Source: Pseudomonas putida (lineage in GTDB: Bacteria > Pseudomonadota > Gammaproteobacteria > Pseudomonadales > Pseudomonadaceae). From it: a stretch of 64,000 nt of DNA. Both the position numbers and the translations under genes were made by a program. The notes below the pieces were generated by a model. The model was not told the DNA's origin and did no database searches. It worked only from the letters and a program-made list of their open reading frames with translations. The stretch lies in contig NZ_JANHKS010000023.1 of assembly GCF_028682175.1 (NCBI RefSeq), positions 25,547 to 89,546 of the forward strand. The letters run 5' to 3'. Shown here one piece after another: positions 52,943-62,943 of the stretch (positions are counted from its first letter, which is position 1; the number at the start of each line of letters is the position of its first letter).

Positions 52943-55642
52943 ATGCCGCAGGTGGACCCAGATTTGTTCGATCGCGGCCAGTTCAAGGCCGAACTGGCGT
53001 TGAAGGCCAGCCCCATCGCTGCCTTCAAGAAAGCCATCCGTCAGGCCCGCGAGGTTCTGGACGAGCGTTTCAAGTCCGGCCGCGAGATTCGGCGCCTGAT
53101 CGAGGACCGCGCCTGGTTCGTCGATAACATCCTGCAACAGGCCTGGGAGCAGTTCGACTGGAGCGATGACGCCGATATCGCCTTGCTGGCGGTCGGCGGC
53201 TACGGCCGTGGCGAGTTGCACCCCTATTCGGACATCGACCTGCTGATCCTGCTGGACAGTGCCGATCACGAGCTGTTTCGCGATTCCATCGAGCGCTTTC
53301 TGACCCTGCTGTGGGACATCGGCCTGGAAGTCGGTCAGAGCGTTCGCTCGGTCGAGGAGTGCGCCATCGAGGCCCAGGCAGACCTCACGGTGGTCACCAA
53401 CCTCATGGAAAGCCGCACCATTGCCGGCCCCGAGCACTTGCGCCAACGCATGCTGGACGTCACCAGCACGCAGCACATGTGGCCGAGCAAGGAATTCTTC
53501 CTGGCCAAGCGTGCCGAACAGAAAGCCCGGCACCACAAGTACTTCGACACCGAGTACAACCTGGAACCCAACGTCAAGGGCTCGCCCGGCGGGCTGCGGG
53601 ACATCCAGACCATCCTCTGGGTCGCACGGCGCCAGTACGGCACGCTGAACCTGCACGCACTGGCCGACGAGGGCTTTCTGCTGGAAAGCGAAAACGCCCT
53701 GCTCGCCTCTTCCCAGGAGTTCCTGTGGAAAGTCCGCTATGCGCTGCACATGCTGGCCGGGCGCTCCGAAGACCGTCTGCTGTTCGACTACCAGACCAAC
53801 ATCGCGCGCCTGCTGGGCTACCAGGACAGCGACGCGAAGCTGGCCATCGAACGCTTCATGCAGAAGTACTACCGAGTGGTCATGAGCATCGCCCAGTTGA
53901 GCGACCTGATCATCCAGCACTTCGAGGAAGTCATTCTCTCGGACGACCAGAACACCGCGACCGAGGCCATCAACTCGCGCTTCCAACTGCATGACGGCTA
54001 CATCGAAGCCAGCAACCCTAACGTCTTCAAGCGTACGCCCTTCGCGATGCTGGAGATTTTCGTGCTGATGGCCCAACGCCCGGAAATCAAGGGCGTGCGT
54101 GCCGATACCATCCGTTTGCTGCGCGAACACCGGCACCTGATCAACGACGATTTCCGTAACGACATTCGCAACACCAGCCTGTTCATCGAGCTGTTCAAGT
54201 GCGAGATCGGCATCCACCGCAACCTGCGCCGGATGAACCGCTACGGCATCCTGGGCCTGTACCTGCCCGAGTTCGGCCACATCGTGGGGCAGATGCAGCA
54301 CGACCTGTTCCACATCTACACCGTCGATGCCCACACGCTGAACCTCATCAAGCACCTGCGCAAACTGCAGTACACCCAGGTGTCGGAGAAATTCCCGCTG
54401 GCCAGCAAGCTCATGGCCAAGCTGCCCAAGCCCGAGCTGATCTACCTGGCCGGCCTGTACCATGACATCGGCAAGGGCCGTGGCGGCGACCACTCGGAAC
54501 TCGGCGCGGTGGACGCCGAAGCCTTCGGCATCCGCCATCATCTGCCCGACTGGGACACCCGACTGATCGTCTGGCTGGTGCAGAACCACCTGGTGATGTC
54601 CACCACTGCCCAGCGCAAGGACCTGTCCGATCCGCAGGTGATCCACGATTTCGCGCAATTCGTTGGCGACGAGGTGCACCTGGATTACCTCTACGTGCTG
54701 ACCATCGCCGACATCAACGCCACCAACCCGACGCTGTGGAACTCCTGGCGCGCCAGCCTGTTGCGCCAGCTGTACACCGAGACCAAGCGCGCCCTCAAGC
54801 GCGGCCTGGAGAACCCGGTGGACCGCGAAGAGCAGATCCGGCGCACCCAGAGCGCTGCACTGGATATCCTGGTGCGCAGTGGCACCGACCCCGACGACGT
54901 CGAGCAGCTGTGGTCGCAACTGGGGGATGATTACTTCCTGCGCCATACGGCCGGCGACGTCGCCTGGCACAGCGATGCAATCCTGCAGCAACCTGCAGAT
55001 GGCGGGCCGCTGGTGCTGATCAAGGAAACCACCCAGCGCGAATTCGAGGGCGGCACGCAGATCTTCATCTACGCACCGGACCAGCACGATTTCTTCGCCG
55101 TGACCGTGGCCGCCATGGACCAGTTGAACCTGAACATTCATGACGCCCGGGTCATCACGTCCACCAGCCAGTTCACCCTCGACACCTACATCGTGCTCGA
55201 CAACGACGGCGGCTCGATCGGCGACAACCCGGAACGCATCAAGGCCATCCGCCAGGGCCTGACCGAAGCGCTGCGCAACCCTGACGATTACCCGACCATC
55301 ATCAAGCGCCGGGTGCCCCGTCAGCTCAAGCACTTTGCCTTCGCCCCGGTGGTGACCATCTCCAACGACGCCCAGCGCCCGGTCACCGTGCTCGAACTGA
55401 GCGCCCCGGATCGCCCTGGGCTGCTGGCCCGGGTGGGCAAGATATTCCTGGAGTTCGACCTGTCGCTGCAGAACGCCAAGATCGCCACCCTCGGCGAGCG
55501 CGTGGAGGACGTATTCTTCCTCACCGATGAAAACAACCAGCCGCTGTCCGACCCGCAACTGTGCCGCCGCCTGCAAGACGCCATCGTCGAGCAGCTCAGC
55601 GTCAATGCAGAGCCCGGGACGGAACTGCGGATCAGCATTTGA
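52943..55642 (+). CDS. glnD: Bifunctional uridylyltransferase / uridylyl-removing enzyme GlnD
   Basis: 899 aa. Nucleotidyltransferase motif GGYGRGELHPYSDIDLLIL (about 88-106), an HD hydrolase domain (LYHDIGKGRGGDHSELGAVD, near 500), and two C-terminal ACT domains (about 705 and 815-895, with LELSAPDRPGLLARV). It adds UMP to PII proteins when glutamine is low and removes it when high. GAAGGAAA precedes the ATG. It lies between map and dapC as in other pseudomonads. Confidence 0.98.
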   Translation: MPQVDPDLFDRGQFKAELALKASPIAAFKKAIRQAREVLDERFKSGREIRRLIEDRAWFVDNILQQAWEQFDWSDDADIALLAVGGYGRGELHPYSDIDLLILLDSADHELFRDSIERFLTLLWDIGLEVGQSVRSVEECAIEAQADLTVVTNLMESRTIAGPEHLRQRMLDVTSTQHMWPSKEFFLAKRAEQKARHHKYFDTEYNLEPNVKGSPGGLRDIQTILWVARRQYGTLNLHALADEGFLLESENALLASSQEFLWKVRYALHMLAGRSEDRLLFDYQTNIARLLGYQDSDAKLAIERFMQKYYRVVMSIAQLSDLIIQHFEEVILSDDQNTATEAINSRFQLHDGYIEASNPNVFKRTPFAMLEIFVLMAQRPEIKGVRADTIRLLREHRHLINDDFRNDIRNTSLFIELFKCEIGIHRNLRRMNRYGILGLYLPEFGHIVGQMQHDLFHIYTVDAHTLNLIKHLRKLQYTQVSEKFPLASKLMAKLPKPELIYLAGLYHDIGKGRGGDHSELGAVDAEAFGIRHHLPDWDTRLIVWLVQNHLVMSTTAQRKDLSDPQVIHDFAQFVGDEVHLDYLYVLTIADINATNPTLWNSWRASLLRQLYTETKRALKRGLENPVDREEQIRRTQSAALDILVRSGTDPDDVEQLWSQLGDDYFLRHTAGDVAWHSDAILQQPADGGPLVLIKETTQREFEGGTQIFIYAPDQHDFFAVTVAAMDQLNLNIHDARVITSTSQFTLDTYIVLDNDGGSIGDNPERIKAIRQGLTEALRNPDDYPTIIKRRVPRQLKHFAFAPVVTISNDAQRPVTVLELSAPDRPGLLARVGKIFLEFDLSLQNAKIATLGERVEDVFFLTDENNQPLSDPQLCRRLQDAIVEQLSVNAEPGTELRISI

Positions 55643-55714
55643 ACGCCCTGTAGATTCGATTCAACGGCGCCTGCCCCCAAGACCAGGCGCCCAGCTCCTT
55701 GAGAACGATTGCCC

Positions 55715-56911
55715 ATGAACAACGCTCTGCAACAGCTTCAGCCCTACCCGTTCGAAAAGCTTCGCGCCCTGCTCGGCAGCGTTACGCCCAACCCGGACAA
55801 GCGCCCGATCGCGCTGTCCATCGGCGAGCCCAAGCACAAGTCGCCGGAATTCGTCGCCAAGGCCCTGGCCGACAGCCTCGACCAGATGGCCGTGTACCCG
55901 ACCACCGCCGGCATCCCCGCCTTGCGCGAAGCCATCGCCAAATGGTGCGAGCGTCGTTTCAGCGTGCCAGCGGGCTGGCTGGATCCGGCAAAACACGTGC
56001 TGCCGGTCAACGGCACCCGCGAGGCGCTGTTCGCCTTCACCCAGACCGTGGTCAATCGCAGCGATGACGGCCTGGTGGTCAGCCCCAACCCGTTCTACCA
56101 GATCTACGAAGGCGCGGCGTTCCTGGCCGGCGCCAGGCCGCACTACCTGCCGTGCCTGCCCGAGCACGGCTTCAACCCGGATTTCGATGCGGTTTCGGTC
56201 GATGTCTGGAAGCGCTGCCAGATCCTGTTTCTGTGCTCGCCTGGCAACCCGACAGGCGCGCTGATCCCGGTCGAGACCCTGAAAAAGCTCATCGCCCTGG
56301 CCGATGAACACGACTTCGTGATCGCCGCCGACGAATGCTACAGCGAGCTGTACTTCGACGAAGCCACCCCGCCGCCAGGCCTGCTGACCGCCTGCGCAGA
56401 ACTGGGCCGCCAGGATTTCAAGCGCTGCGTGGTGTTCCACAGCCTGTCCAAGCGCTCCAACCTGCCGGGCCTGCGCTCGGGCTTCGTCGCGGGAGATGCC
56501 GACATCCTCAAGGCGTTCCTGCTGTACCGCACCTACCACGGTTGCGCGATGCCGGTTCAGACACAACTGGCAAGCATCGCCGCATGGAACGACGAAGCCC
56601 ACGTGCTGGCCAACCGCGACCTGTACCGTGAGAAATTCGACGCCGTGCTGGAAATCCTCTCGCCGGTGATGGACGTGCAACGCCCCGACGGCAGCTTCTA
56701 CCTGTGGCCGAACGTGGGCAGCGATGACGCAGCCTTCTGCCGCGACCTGTTCGAAGCCGAGCACGTCACCGTGGTGCCGGGCTCGTACCTGTCGCGGGAC
56801 GTCGAAGGCTTCAACCCCGGTGCTGGCCGAGTGCGCATGGCACTGGTCGCGCCACTGGCCGAGTGCGTCGAAGCGGCGCAGCGGATTCGCGAGTTCTTGA
56901 AGTCCCGCTGA
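55715..56911 (+). CDS. dapC: Succinyldiaminopimelate aminotransferase DapC
   Basis: 398 aa from ATG 55715 (a TTG two codons earlier is possible). Fold-type I PLP enzyme: SPNPFYQIYEGAA, CSPGNPTGALI, ADECYSELYF, and the PLP Lys in FHSLSKRSNLPGLRSGF. It transaminates N-succinyl-2-amino-6-ketopimelate on the way to lysine and meso-DAP. dapD, the preceding pathway step, is encoded 3.3 kb downstream, so the lysine/DAP genes cluster loosely here. Confidence 0.95.
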   Translation: MNNALQQLQPYPFEKLRALLGSVTPNPDKRPIALSIGEPKHKSPEFVAKALADSLDQMAVYPTTAGIPALREAIAKWCERRFSVPAGWLDPAKHVLPVNGTREALFAFTQTVVNRSDDGLVVSPNPFYQIYEGAAFLAGARPHYLPCLPEHGFNPDFDAVSVDVWKRCQILFLCSPGNPTGALIPVETLKKLIALADEHDFVIAADECYSELYFDEATPPPGLLTACAELGRQDFKRCVVFHSLSKRSNLPGLRSGFVAGDADILKAFLLYRTYHGCAMPVQTQLASIAAWNDEAHVLANRDLYREKFDAVLEILSPVMDVQRPDGSFYLWPNVGSDDAAFCRDLFEAEHVTVVPGSYLSRDVEGFNPGAGRVRMALVAPLAECVEAAQRIREFLKSR

Positions 56912-57080
56912 TCGTCGGGTGCGCCTGAGGCCCTGACTGAAGGGTTTTCAGGCGCGCCGGCCGCGGTGCCTGTGCGCTATATATATGTATGACCCGGCCC
57001 CCGCCGTAGCCGCTTAACCTTCCGTGATGTTCAGGCCGCATCGATTCTCGATGACGCCATCACTGGAAAGGATAGCCACG

Positions 57081-57935
57081 GTGAATACACCGCTTTACCA
57101 CTGCCACACCCATCATCACCCGGACCTGCAGGCTGCTTCTGAAGCGGCGCTTCGGGAAAACCCTTTCAACGCTGCCATTACCCCCAGTTACCTGACCGAC
57201 GGCGAACAGGCCACGGATCGTGACTCACGCATCGTGACGTCATTCACCAAGTACTGGGCGCGCGGGCGCACGTTGCGAATCCGCTTCCTCGGCACCATCC
57301 CTCCCGCTCTGCAGCAGGTATTTTTCGAAACGGCGTGCAAATGGCTGCCCCACGTCAACCTCAAGTTCAAGCTGGTTGACTCGGGCGATGCCGAGATCCG
57401 CATCATCCTCGACAGTGACCTGCACCTGAGCGCCGTCGGCACCGACGCTTTGCTGGGCTTTCACAGGCAGGACGTGCCGACCATGCACTTCGACCTGACC
57501 CGCCTGATCGACACCAGCAAGCTCATGGGTATGCAGGGCAAGTCGATGGACGCATTCGATATCCGCAACTACCTGAGCGCAGACTTCGAACGCACCGTGC
57601 TGCACGAATTCGGCCATGCGCTGGGCGCCGAACACGAACACCAGCACCCCGACGCGAACATTCCCTGGGACGAAGAAAAAGTCATCCAGGACTTCATCAC
57701 CAAGGGCGTGAACGAAGCGTTCATTCGCCAGAACGTCCTGAACAAATATGAAGCCGCAGACTTTTCCTATTCCGGCTATGACCCTGAGTCAGTCATGCAC
57801 TACAACGTGCTTCAGAAGCACACGCGCGGAGACTTCCAGATCGACAATACCGGCAAGGGGCTGAGCACCAAGGACAAGGAGTTCATGAACTTCATCTACG
57901 GCGACCGCCAGAATGATCGCGGCCCTCTGGCCTAA
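57081..57935 (+). CDS. Astacin-like metzincin zinc metalloprotease
   Basis: 284 aa from GTG 57081, chosen because GGAAAGGA lies 8 bases upstream; ATG starts at 57024 and 57051 lack such a site. Zinc motif HEFGHALGAEHEH (His175, Glu176, His179, His185) and a Met-turn SVMHY (Met239) place it in the metzincins, closest in pattern to astacins. The N-terminal 90 residues include TPLYHCHTHHHPDL. No signal peptide and no RTX repeats are seen, so its export route and target are unknown. Its stop overlaps that of the converging antiporter gene. It is an accessory gene in a conserved block. Confidence 0.8.
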   Translation: MNTPLYHCHTHHHPDLQAASEAALRENPFNAAITPSYLTDGEQATDRDSRIVTSFTKYWARGRTLRIRFLGTIPPALQQVFFETACKWLPHVNLKFKLVDSGDAEIRIILDSDLHLSAVGTDALLGFHRQDVPTMHFDLTRLIDTSKLMGMQGKSMDAFDIRNYLSADFERTVLHEFGHALGAEHEHQHPDANIPWDEEKVIQDFITKGVNEAFIRQNVLNKYEAADFSYSGYDPESVMHYNVLQKHTRGDFQIDNTGKGLSTKDKEFMNFIYGDRQNDRGPLA

Positions 57936-59590
57936 CCACGCTCCTGCTTGAACACGCCGAGGTTGGCCTCGTTGAGGTCCAGTTCGGCCAGTATCACGCG
58001 CAGCACATCGTCGCCGATCTGCCGGTGGCGATGCAGGCTGTAGAGCTCAAGGCGCTGGGCGCGCAGGGCGTTCAGGCGCATGCGTTTCTCCAGTTGATCC
58101 ATCTGGAACGCCAGCGCCTGGGCTTCGGCCGTGTCGTCGAAGATTTCCAGGCGGTGGCGATACTCGGACATGATCCGCGACTTCACTTCGGTCGCCATCA
58201 CCGCCATTGCAGCGTCGGTGGAGTGGGTCGCGTCCGGCAATTCTTCGCTCTCCAGCGCCTTGATCGCCGCCGGGGTGGTGCGCTTCCAGGCATCGCGCAC
58301 CTCGCGTTTGAGGCGCAAGTCCGGCTCGCTGACCAGCCCGCGCAACAGCAGTGGCAGGCAGACACAGGCCACGATCAGGGACAGCAGAATCACCCCGGCA
58401 GCGATGAAGATCAGCAGGTCCCGTTCGGGGAAATCGACACCGGCGGCGATCAGCATCGGCACCGACAAGGTACCCGCCAGCGTCACCGCACCTCGCACTC
58501 CGCCCACTGTCAGCAACAACGAGGAGCGCATCGACAACTCCAGCGAACCGTCCCCGCGCCCACGCCAGCGGCGAACCAGCACCATCAGGCGCCACACGCT
58601 TCGCACCCACACGTAGCGCAGCAGCGCCAGCACGACGAAGATCGCCAGCACATCCAGGCAACGCCAGAGCAGCGGCGGCCAGACCGTGACCTCGTGGTGA
58701 GTGACGGCGCTGACGATCTCCGGCAACTGCAGGCCGAGCAGCAAAAAGATCAGCCCGTTGAACGCGAATTCCAGCAGCGTCCACACGCTTCGATTGAGCA
58801 GCCGGGTGCTGGTCTGGCGCGGCAACAGGTCAACCCAGCTCTGCATCATCCCCGCCGCCACCGCCGACAAGATGCCCGACACCTCAAGCCGCTCGGCCAG
58901 GACATAGGCGGCAAACGGCAGCAGCAACATGAACACCACGTGAGTCGCCGGATCATCCCAGCCCCGGGCGATCATCCAGCTGCGAAAGCGCCCCACCAGC
59001 CAGCTCAGCCCGACACCTACCGCCAGCCCGCCACAGGCCACCAGCACAAAGGTCAGGCTGGCATCGGTCAGGGAAAACACCCCGGTGATGGCCGCGGCCA
59101 GGGCGAACTTGAAGGTCACCAGGCCCGTGGCGTCGTTCATCAGGGCCTCACCCTGCAACAGACGCATGATCGGTGCAGGCAAACGGTCTTGGGCGATGGC
59201 AGAAACGGCAACGGCGTCGGTAGGAGAGAGCACCGCGGCCAGTGCGAATGCCACCGCAAGCGGTACGGAAGGCAGCAACCAGTGAATGAAGTAACCGGCG
59301 CCCACCACCGTGAAAATCACCAGGCCCACGGCCATGGTCAGGATTGGCCCGCGAAAGCGCCAGAAATCCCGCTTGGGCATCCGCCAGCCATCGGAGAACA
59401 ACAGCGGCGGCAGAAACAGGAAGAGAAACAATTCAGGGTCCAGCGCCACATGCAGGCCCAGGGTCGGCCAGGCCAGCAATGCGCCCGCCGCAATCTGCAG
59501 CAGCGGCACCGGCAGCGGGATGACCCGGGCCAGCAAACGCGAGACACCTACCAGCGTCAACAGGATCAGGACGGTATAGGCAGTCTGCAT
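57932..59590 (-). CDS. CPA1-family Na+/H+ antiporter
   Basis: 552 aa from the ATG at 59590 (MQTAYTVLILLTL). About 12 membrane segments in residues 1-400; the ion-binding region shows AVLSPTDAVAVSAI and GEALMNDATGLVTFKF (the Asp-containing CPA1 motifs), and GGVRGAVTLAGTLS further on. A cytoplasmic helical tail of about 140 residues follows (RLEIFDDTAEAQALAFQMDQL). It exchanges Na+ or K+ for protons at the inner membrane. The substrate cannot be fixed. Its stop overlaps the protease stop by two bases. Confidence 0.9.
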   Translation of the reverse strand: MQTAYTVLILLTLVGVSRLLARVIPLPVPLLQIAAGALLAWPTLGLHVALDPELFLFLFLPPLLFSDGWRMPKRDFWRFRGPILTMAVGLVIFTVVGAGYFIHWLLPSVPLAVAFALAAVLSPTDAVAVSAIAQDRLPAPIMRLLQGEALMNDATGLVTFKFALAAAITGVFSLTDASLTFVLVACGGLAVGVGLSWLVGRFRSWMIARGWDDPATHVVFMLLLPFAAYVLAERLEVSGILSAVAAGMMQSWVDLLPRQTSTRLLNRSVWTLLEFAFNGLIFLLLGLQLPEIVSAVTHHEVTVWPPLLWRCLDVLAIFVVLALLRYVWVRSVWRLMVLVRRWRGRGDGSLELSMRSSLLLTVGGVRGAVTLAGTLSVPMLIAAGVDFPERDLLIFIAAGVILLSLIVACVCLPLLLRGLVSEPDLRLKREVRDAWKRTTPAAIKALESEELPDATHSTDAAMAVMATEVKSRIMSEYRHRLEIFDDTAEAQALAFQMDQLEKRMRLNALRAQRLELYSLHRHRQIGDDVLRVILAELDLNEANLGVFKQERG

Positions 59591-59818
59591 TGCGTGTATC
59601 CCCAAACGAGCGACGTGTCGCTGCGCCCCGGCAGCCGTGGGCGCAGCGTCGAAGTGCCATATTAACGGGTTAGTCTGTCAGCCCGAGTTCATACATAAGT
59701 CTTAACTCGCACAAAAATACCCGCTGTCAAAGACAAAGCTACGCCAGGGCGCACCCAAGGGGCTCGTACGTGGCATAATCCGTCACCGTTTTTCAACCGT
59801 CTCAAAGGGGGCAAGCTC

Positions 59819-60178
59819 ATGGCAGAATCCAAAAAGTTGCACCTTTTCGGCATCAAGGCGTGCGACACGATGAAGAAGGCGCGCACCTGGCTCGATGAAA
59901 AACCGGTGAGCTACGATTTCCACGATTACAAAACCCAGGGCATCGACCGCGAACACCTGACCCAGTGGTGCAACGAGCACGGCTGGCAGACAGTGTTGAA
60001 TCGCGCAGGTACGACCTTTCGCAAACTGGACGATTCGCAGAAAGCCGATATCGACCAGGACAAGGCAATCGAACTGATGCTCGCCCAGCCGTCGATGATC
60101 AAGCGCCCTGTGCTCGATCTCGGCGACAAGACCCTGATTGGCTTCAAACCCGAACTGTACGCAGCAGCTATCGCCTGA
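59819..60178 (+). CDS. ArsC/Spx-family protein (YffB-like)
   Basis: 119 aa thioredoxin-like fold. The N-terminal FGIKACDTMKKARTWLDEKPVSYDFHDYK carries a single Cys (residue 15), the position used by ArsC/YffB proteins, then LNRAGTTFRKLDD and KRPVLDLGDKTLIGFKPELY. YffB-type proteins are glutathione-linked oxidoreductases without proven arsenate reductase activity. It lies 36 bases upstream of dapD on the same strand, as in other Pseudomonas, so the two are likely co-transcribed. Confidence 0.9.
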   Translation: MAESKKLHLFGIKACDTMKKARTWLDEKPVSYDFHDYKTQGIDREHLTQWCNEHGWQTVLNRAGTTFRKLDDSQKADIDQDKAIELMLAQPSMIKRPVLDLGDKTLIGFKPELYAAAIA

Positions 60179-60214
60179 TTGAGATAGCTATTAAAAAGTT
60201 AAAGAGGTATTCGC

Positions 60215-61249
60215 ATGTCCACTTCCCTGTTCAGCCTGGCCTTCGGCGTTGGCACACAAAACCGTCAAGGCGCCTGGCTGGAAGTCTTCTACGCCCAGCC
60301 ACTGCTCAATCCGTCGGCTGAAATCGTCGCCGCAGTCGCACCGATCCTGGGCTACACCGGTGGCAACCAGGCCATCGCGTTCAATACCGACCTGGCCTCG
60401 AAACTGGCTGATGCGCTGAAATCGGTCGACGCTACCCAGGCCGCGCTGCTGACCCGCCTGGCCGAAAGCCACAAGCCGCTGGTCGCCACCGTGCTGGCCG
60501 AAGACGCCGCCCTGACTTCCACGCCTGAGGCCTACCTCAAGCTGCACCTGCTGTCCCATCGCCTGGTCAAGCCCCACGGCCTGAGCCTGGCGGGCGTGTT
60601 CCCGCTGCTGCCGAACGTCGCCTGGACCAGCCACGGCGCCATCGACCTGACCGAACTGGCCGAGCGCCAGCTCGAAGCGCGCCTCAAAGGCGAACTGCTG
60701 GAAGTGTTCTCCGTCGATAAATTCCCGAAAATGACCGACTACGTGGTGCCGGCTGGCGTGCGTATCGCCGACGCTGCGCGCGTGCGCCTGGGCGCCTACA
60801 TCGGCGAAGGCACCACCGTGATGCACGAAGGTTTCGTCAACTTCAACGGCGGCACCGAAGGCCCGGGCATGATCGAAGGTCGTGTCTCGGCTGGCGTGTT
60901 CGTCGGCAAGGGTTCTGACCTGGGCGGCGGCTGCTCGACCATGGGTACCCTGTCGGGTGGCGGCAACATCGTGATCAAGGTCGGCGAAGGCTGCCTGATC
61001 GGCGCGAACGCCGGTATCGGTATTCCGCTGGGTGACCGTAACACCGTCGAAGCCGGCCTCTACATCACCGCAGGGACCAAGGTCGCACTGCTCGATGAGA
61101 AGAACGAACTGGTCAAGGTCCTCAAGGCCCGCGACCTGGCCGGTCAGCCTGACCTGCTGTTCCGTCGCAACTCGCAGACCGGCGCCGTGGAATGCAAATC
61201 CCACAAGTCGGCCATCGAGCTGAACGAAGCGCTGCACGCTCACAACTGA
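60215..61249 (+). CDS. dapD: Tetrahydrodipicolinate N-succinyltransferase
   Basis: 344 aa, the long form of DapD found in Pseudomonas and actinobacteria. An N-terminal domain (about 1-170), then a left-handed beta-helix of hexapeptide repeats (VRIADAARVRLGAYIGEGTTV, SAGVFVGKGSDLGGGCSTMG) and a C-terminal part ending SAIELNEALHAHN. It succinylates tetrahydrodipicolinate in lysine/DAP synthesis. A terminator follows 20 bases after the stop. Confidence 0.97.
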   Translation: MSTSLFSLAFGVGTQNRQGAWLEVFYAQPLLNPSAEIVAAVAPILGYTGGNQAIAFNTDLASKLADALKSVDATQAALLTRLAESHKPLVATVLAEDAALTSTPEAYLKLHLLSHRLVKPHGLSLAGVFPLLPNVAWTSHGAIDLTELAERQLEARLKGELLEVFSVDKFPKMTDYVVPAGVRIADAARVRLGAYIGEGTTVMHEGFVNFNGGTEGPGMIEGRVSAGVFVGKGSDLGGGCSTMGTLSGGGNIVIKVGEGCLIGANAGIGIPLGDRNTVEAGLYITAGTKVALLDEKNELVKVLKARDLAGQPDLLFRRNSQTGAVECKSHKSAIELNEALHAHN

Positions 61250-61268
61250 TCGCTGCGCTGCAAGGACC

Positions 61269-61286
61269 GGAGCCCTTTGGGGCTCC
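61269..61286 (+). terminator. dapD terminator
   Basis: GGAGCCC-TTTG-GGGCTCC stem, 20 bases after dapD. The following tract (TGTCTC) is poor in T, so termination may be incomplete and let csdA be read. Confidence 0.65.
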
Positions 61287-61311
61287 TGTCTCATTACAGA
61301 GCCTGAATGTC

Positions 61312-62517
61312 ATGTCCCTCATTTCGCCCTGGCGCGCTGATTTCCCTGCACTCGATGCCCTCGAACGGCAAGGCCAGACCTATCTGGACAGCGCCGCCAC
61401 CGCACAAAAACCCCAAGCCCTGATCGACGCCCTGGCGCACTACTACGCCAACGGCGCAGCCAACGTGCACCGCGCCCAGCATTTGCCTGGGGCGATGGCG
61501 ACTCAGGCATTCGAAGACACCCGCCACAAGGTCGCCGGATGGCTCAACACCGGCACCTCGGGCCAGATCGTCTTCACCCATGGCGCGACGTCGGCGTTCA
61601 ATCTGCTGGCGTACGGCCTGGAGCACCTGTTCGCGCCGGGCGACGAGATCGTCGTCAGCGCCCTCGAACACCACGCCAACCTGTTGCCCTGGCAGCAACT
61701 GGCAACCCGTCGCGGTCTGAAGCTGGTCGTGCTGCCGCTGACCGTCGATGGTGTGATCGACATCGACGCCGCTGCCAGCCTTATCACCTCACGCACCCGG
61801 TTACTGTCGGTGAGCCAGTTGTCCAATGTGCTCGGGACCTGGCAGCCGGTTGCGCGTCTGGTGGAACTGGCCAGGGCCCAAGGCGCGCTGGCGGTGATCG
61901 ACGGCGCCCAGGGCGTGGTCCACGGTCGTCACGACGTGCAGGCGCTGGGCTGCGACTTTTATGTGTTCTCCAGCCACAAGCTGTACGGCCCGGACGGCGT
62001 CGGCGTGCTGTTCGGCCGGCATCAGGCGCTGGCACAACTGAAGCACTGGCAGTTCGGCGGCGAGATGGTACTGCAGGCCAGCTACCACGACGCCACCTTC
62101 CGCCCTGCGCCGCTGGGTTTCGAGGCCGGTACACCACCGGTGTCCGGGGTGATCGGCCTGGGCGCGACGCTGGACTACCTCAACGACGTGAACCCGGTTG
62201 CCGCCGCCGAGCACGAGGCGCGACTGCACGAGTTGCTGTGCGCAGGCTTGTTGCTGCACAAGGGGGTGCGGCTGGTGGGCAATCCGCAGACGGCGCTGGC
62301 CAGCTTTGTCGTTGAAGGCGTGCACAACGCTGATCTGGCGCACCTGCTGACCGAGCAAGGCATTGCCGTGCGCGCGGGCCATCACTGTGCAATTCCGCTG
62401 ATCGGCAGCCTCGGGTTGACCGGTGCGATCCGGGTGTCCCTGGGGCTGTACAACGACTCCGAAGATCTGGAGCGATTCTTCAACGCGCTGGATCAGGCAC
62501 TGGAGCTGTTGCGATGA
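61312..62517 (+). CDS. csdA: Cysteine desulfurase, CsdA/SufS type
   Basis: 401 aa from ATG 61312; the frame runs 40 codons upstream through the dapD end without similarity. Class V aminotransferase fold: YLDSAATAQKPQ, SALEHHANLLPWQ, the PLP Lys223 in SSHKLYGPDGVGVL, and the catalytic Cys359 in GHHCAIPL. It takes sulfur from cysteine as a persulfide and passes it to the SufE protein encoded next, with which it overlaps by four bases. With tcdA beyond, it matches the CsdA-CsdE-CsdL tRNA modification set. Confidence 0.94.
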   Translation: MSLISPWRADFPALDALERQGQTYLDSAATAQKPQALIDALAHYYANGAANVHRAQHLPGAMATQAFEDTRHKVAGWLNTGTSGQIVFTHGATSAFNLLAYGLEHLFAPGDEIVVSALEHHANLLPWQQLATRRGLKLVVLPLTVDGVIDIDAAASLITSRTRLLSVSQLSNVLGTWQPVARLVELARAQGALAVIDGAQGVVHGRHDVQALGCDFYVFSSHKLYGPDGVGVLFGRHQALAQLKHWQFGGEMVLQASYHDATFRPAPLGFEAGTPPVSGVIGLGATLDYLNDVNPVAAAEHEARLHELLCAGLLLHKGVRLVGNPQTALASFVVEGVHNADLAHLLTEQGIAVRAGHHCAIPLIGSLGLTGAIRVSLGLYNDSEDLERFFNALDQALELLR

Positions 62518-62918
62518 ATTTGCCGAAGGACGCGCAGGACGCACTGGACACCTTCAATGCTTCCCTGGGCTGGGAGCAACGGGCGCGGCTGTTGATGCAA
62601 TGGGGTGAACGCTTGCCGGTGCTGGCCGACGACGAAACGACCGACGCGAACCTGGTGGATGGCTGCGAAAGCAAGGTCTGGCTGTTGGGTAGCGTGATCG
62701 ATGATCACTGGCAGTTTCGTGCGGCGAGCGATGCACGGCTGATTCGTGGTCTGGTGGCGTTGCTGCTGGCGCGGGTCAACGGGCTGTCGGCGCCTGAGCT
62801 ACAGCAGGTGGATCTGAATGACTGGTTCCAGCAACTGGGCCTGAGCCGCCAGCTCTCCCCTTCGCGTAGCAATGGCTTGAACGCAGTGCTGCAGAAGATG
62901 CGGCAAATGGCAGGTTGA
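62514..62918 (+). CDS. csdE: SufE/CsdE sulfur acceptor
   Basis: 134 aa. Sulfur-accepting Cys51 in LVDGCESKVWLLG, preceded by NASLGWEQRARLLMQWGERLP and followed by ADARLIRGLVALLLARVNG, typical of SufE. It receives the persulfide from the cysteine desulfurase. ATG at 62514 overlaps the csdA stop by four bases (ATGA). It could equally be named sufE; csdE is preferred because tcdA is adjacent and no sufBCD is present. Confidence 0.92.
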   Translation: MNLPKDAQDALDTFNASLGWEQRARLLMQWGERLPVLADDETTDANLVDGCESKVWLLGSVIDDHWQFRAASDARLIRGLVALLLARVNGLSAPELQQVDLNDWFQQLGLSRQLSPSRSNGLNAVLQKMRQMAG

Positions 62919-62943
62919 CTCGCCGGTAACTATTACTAAATCA

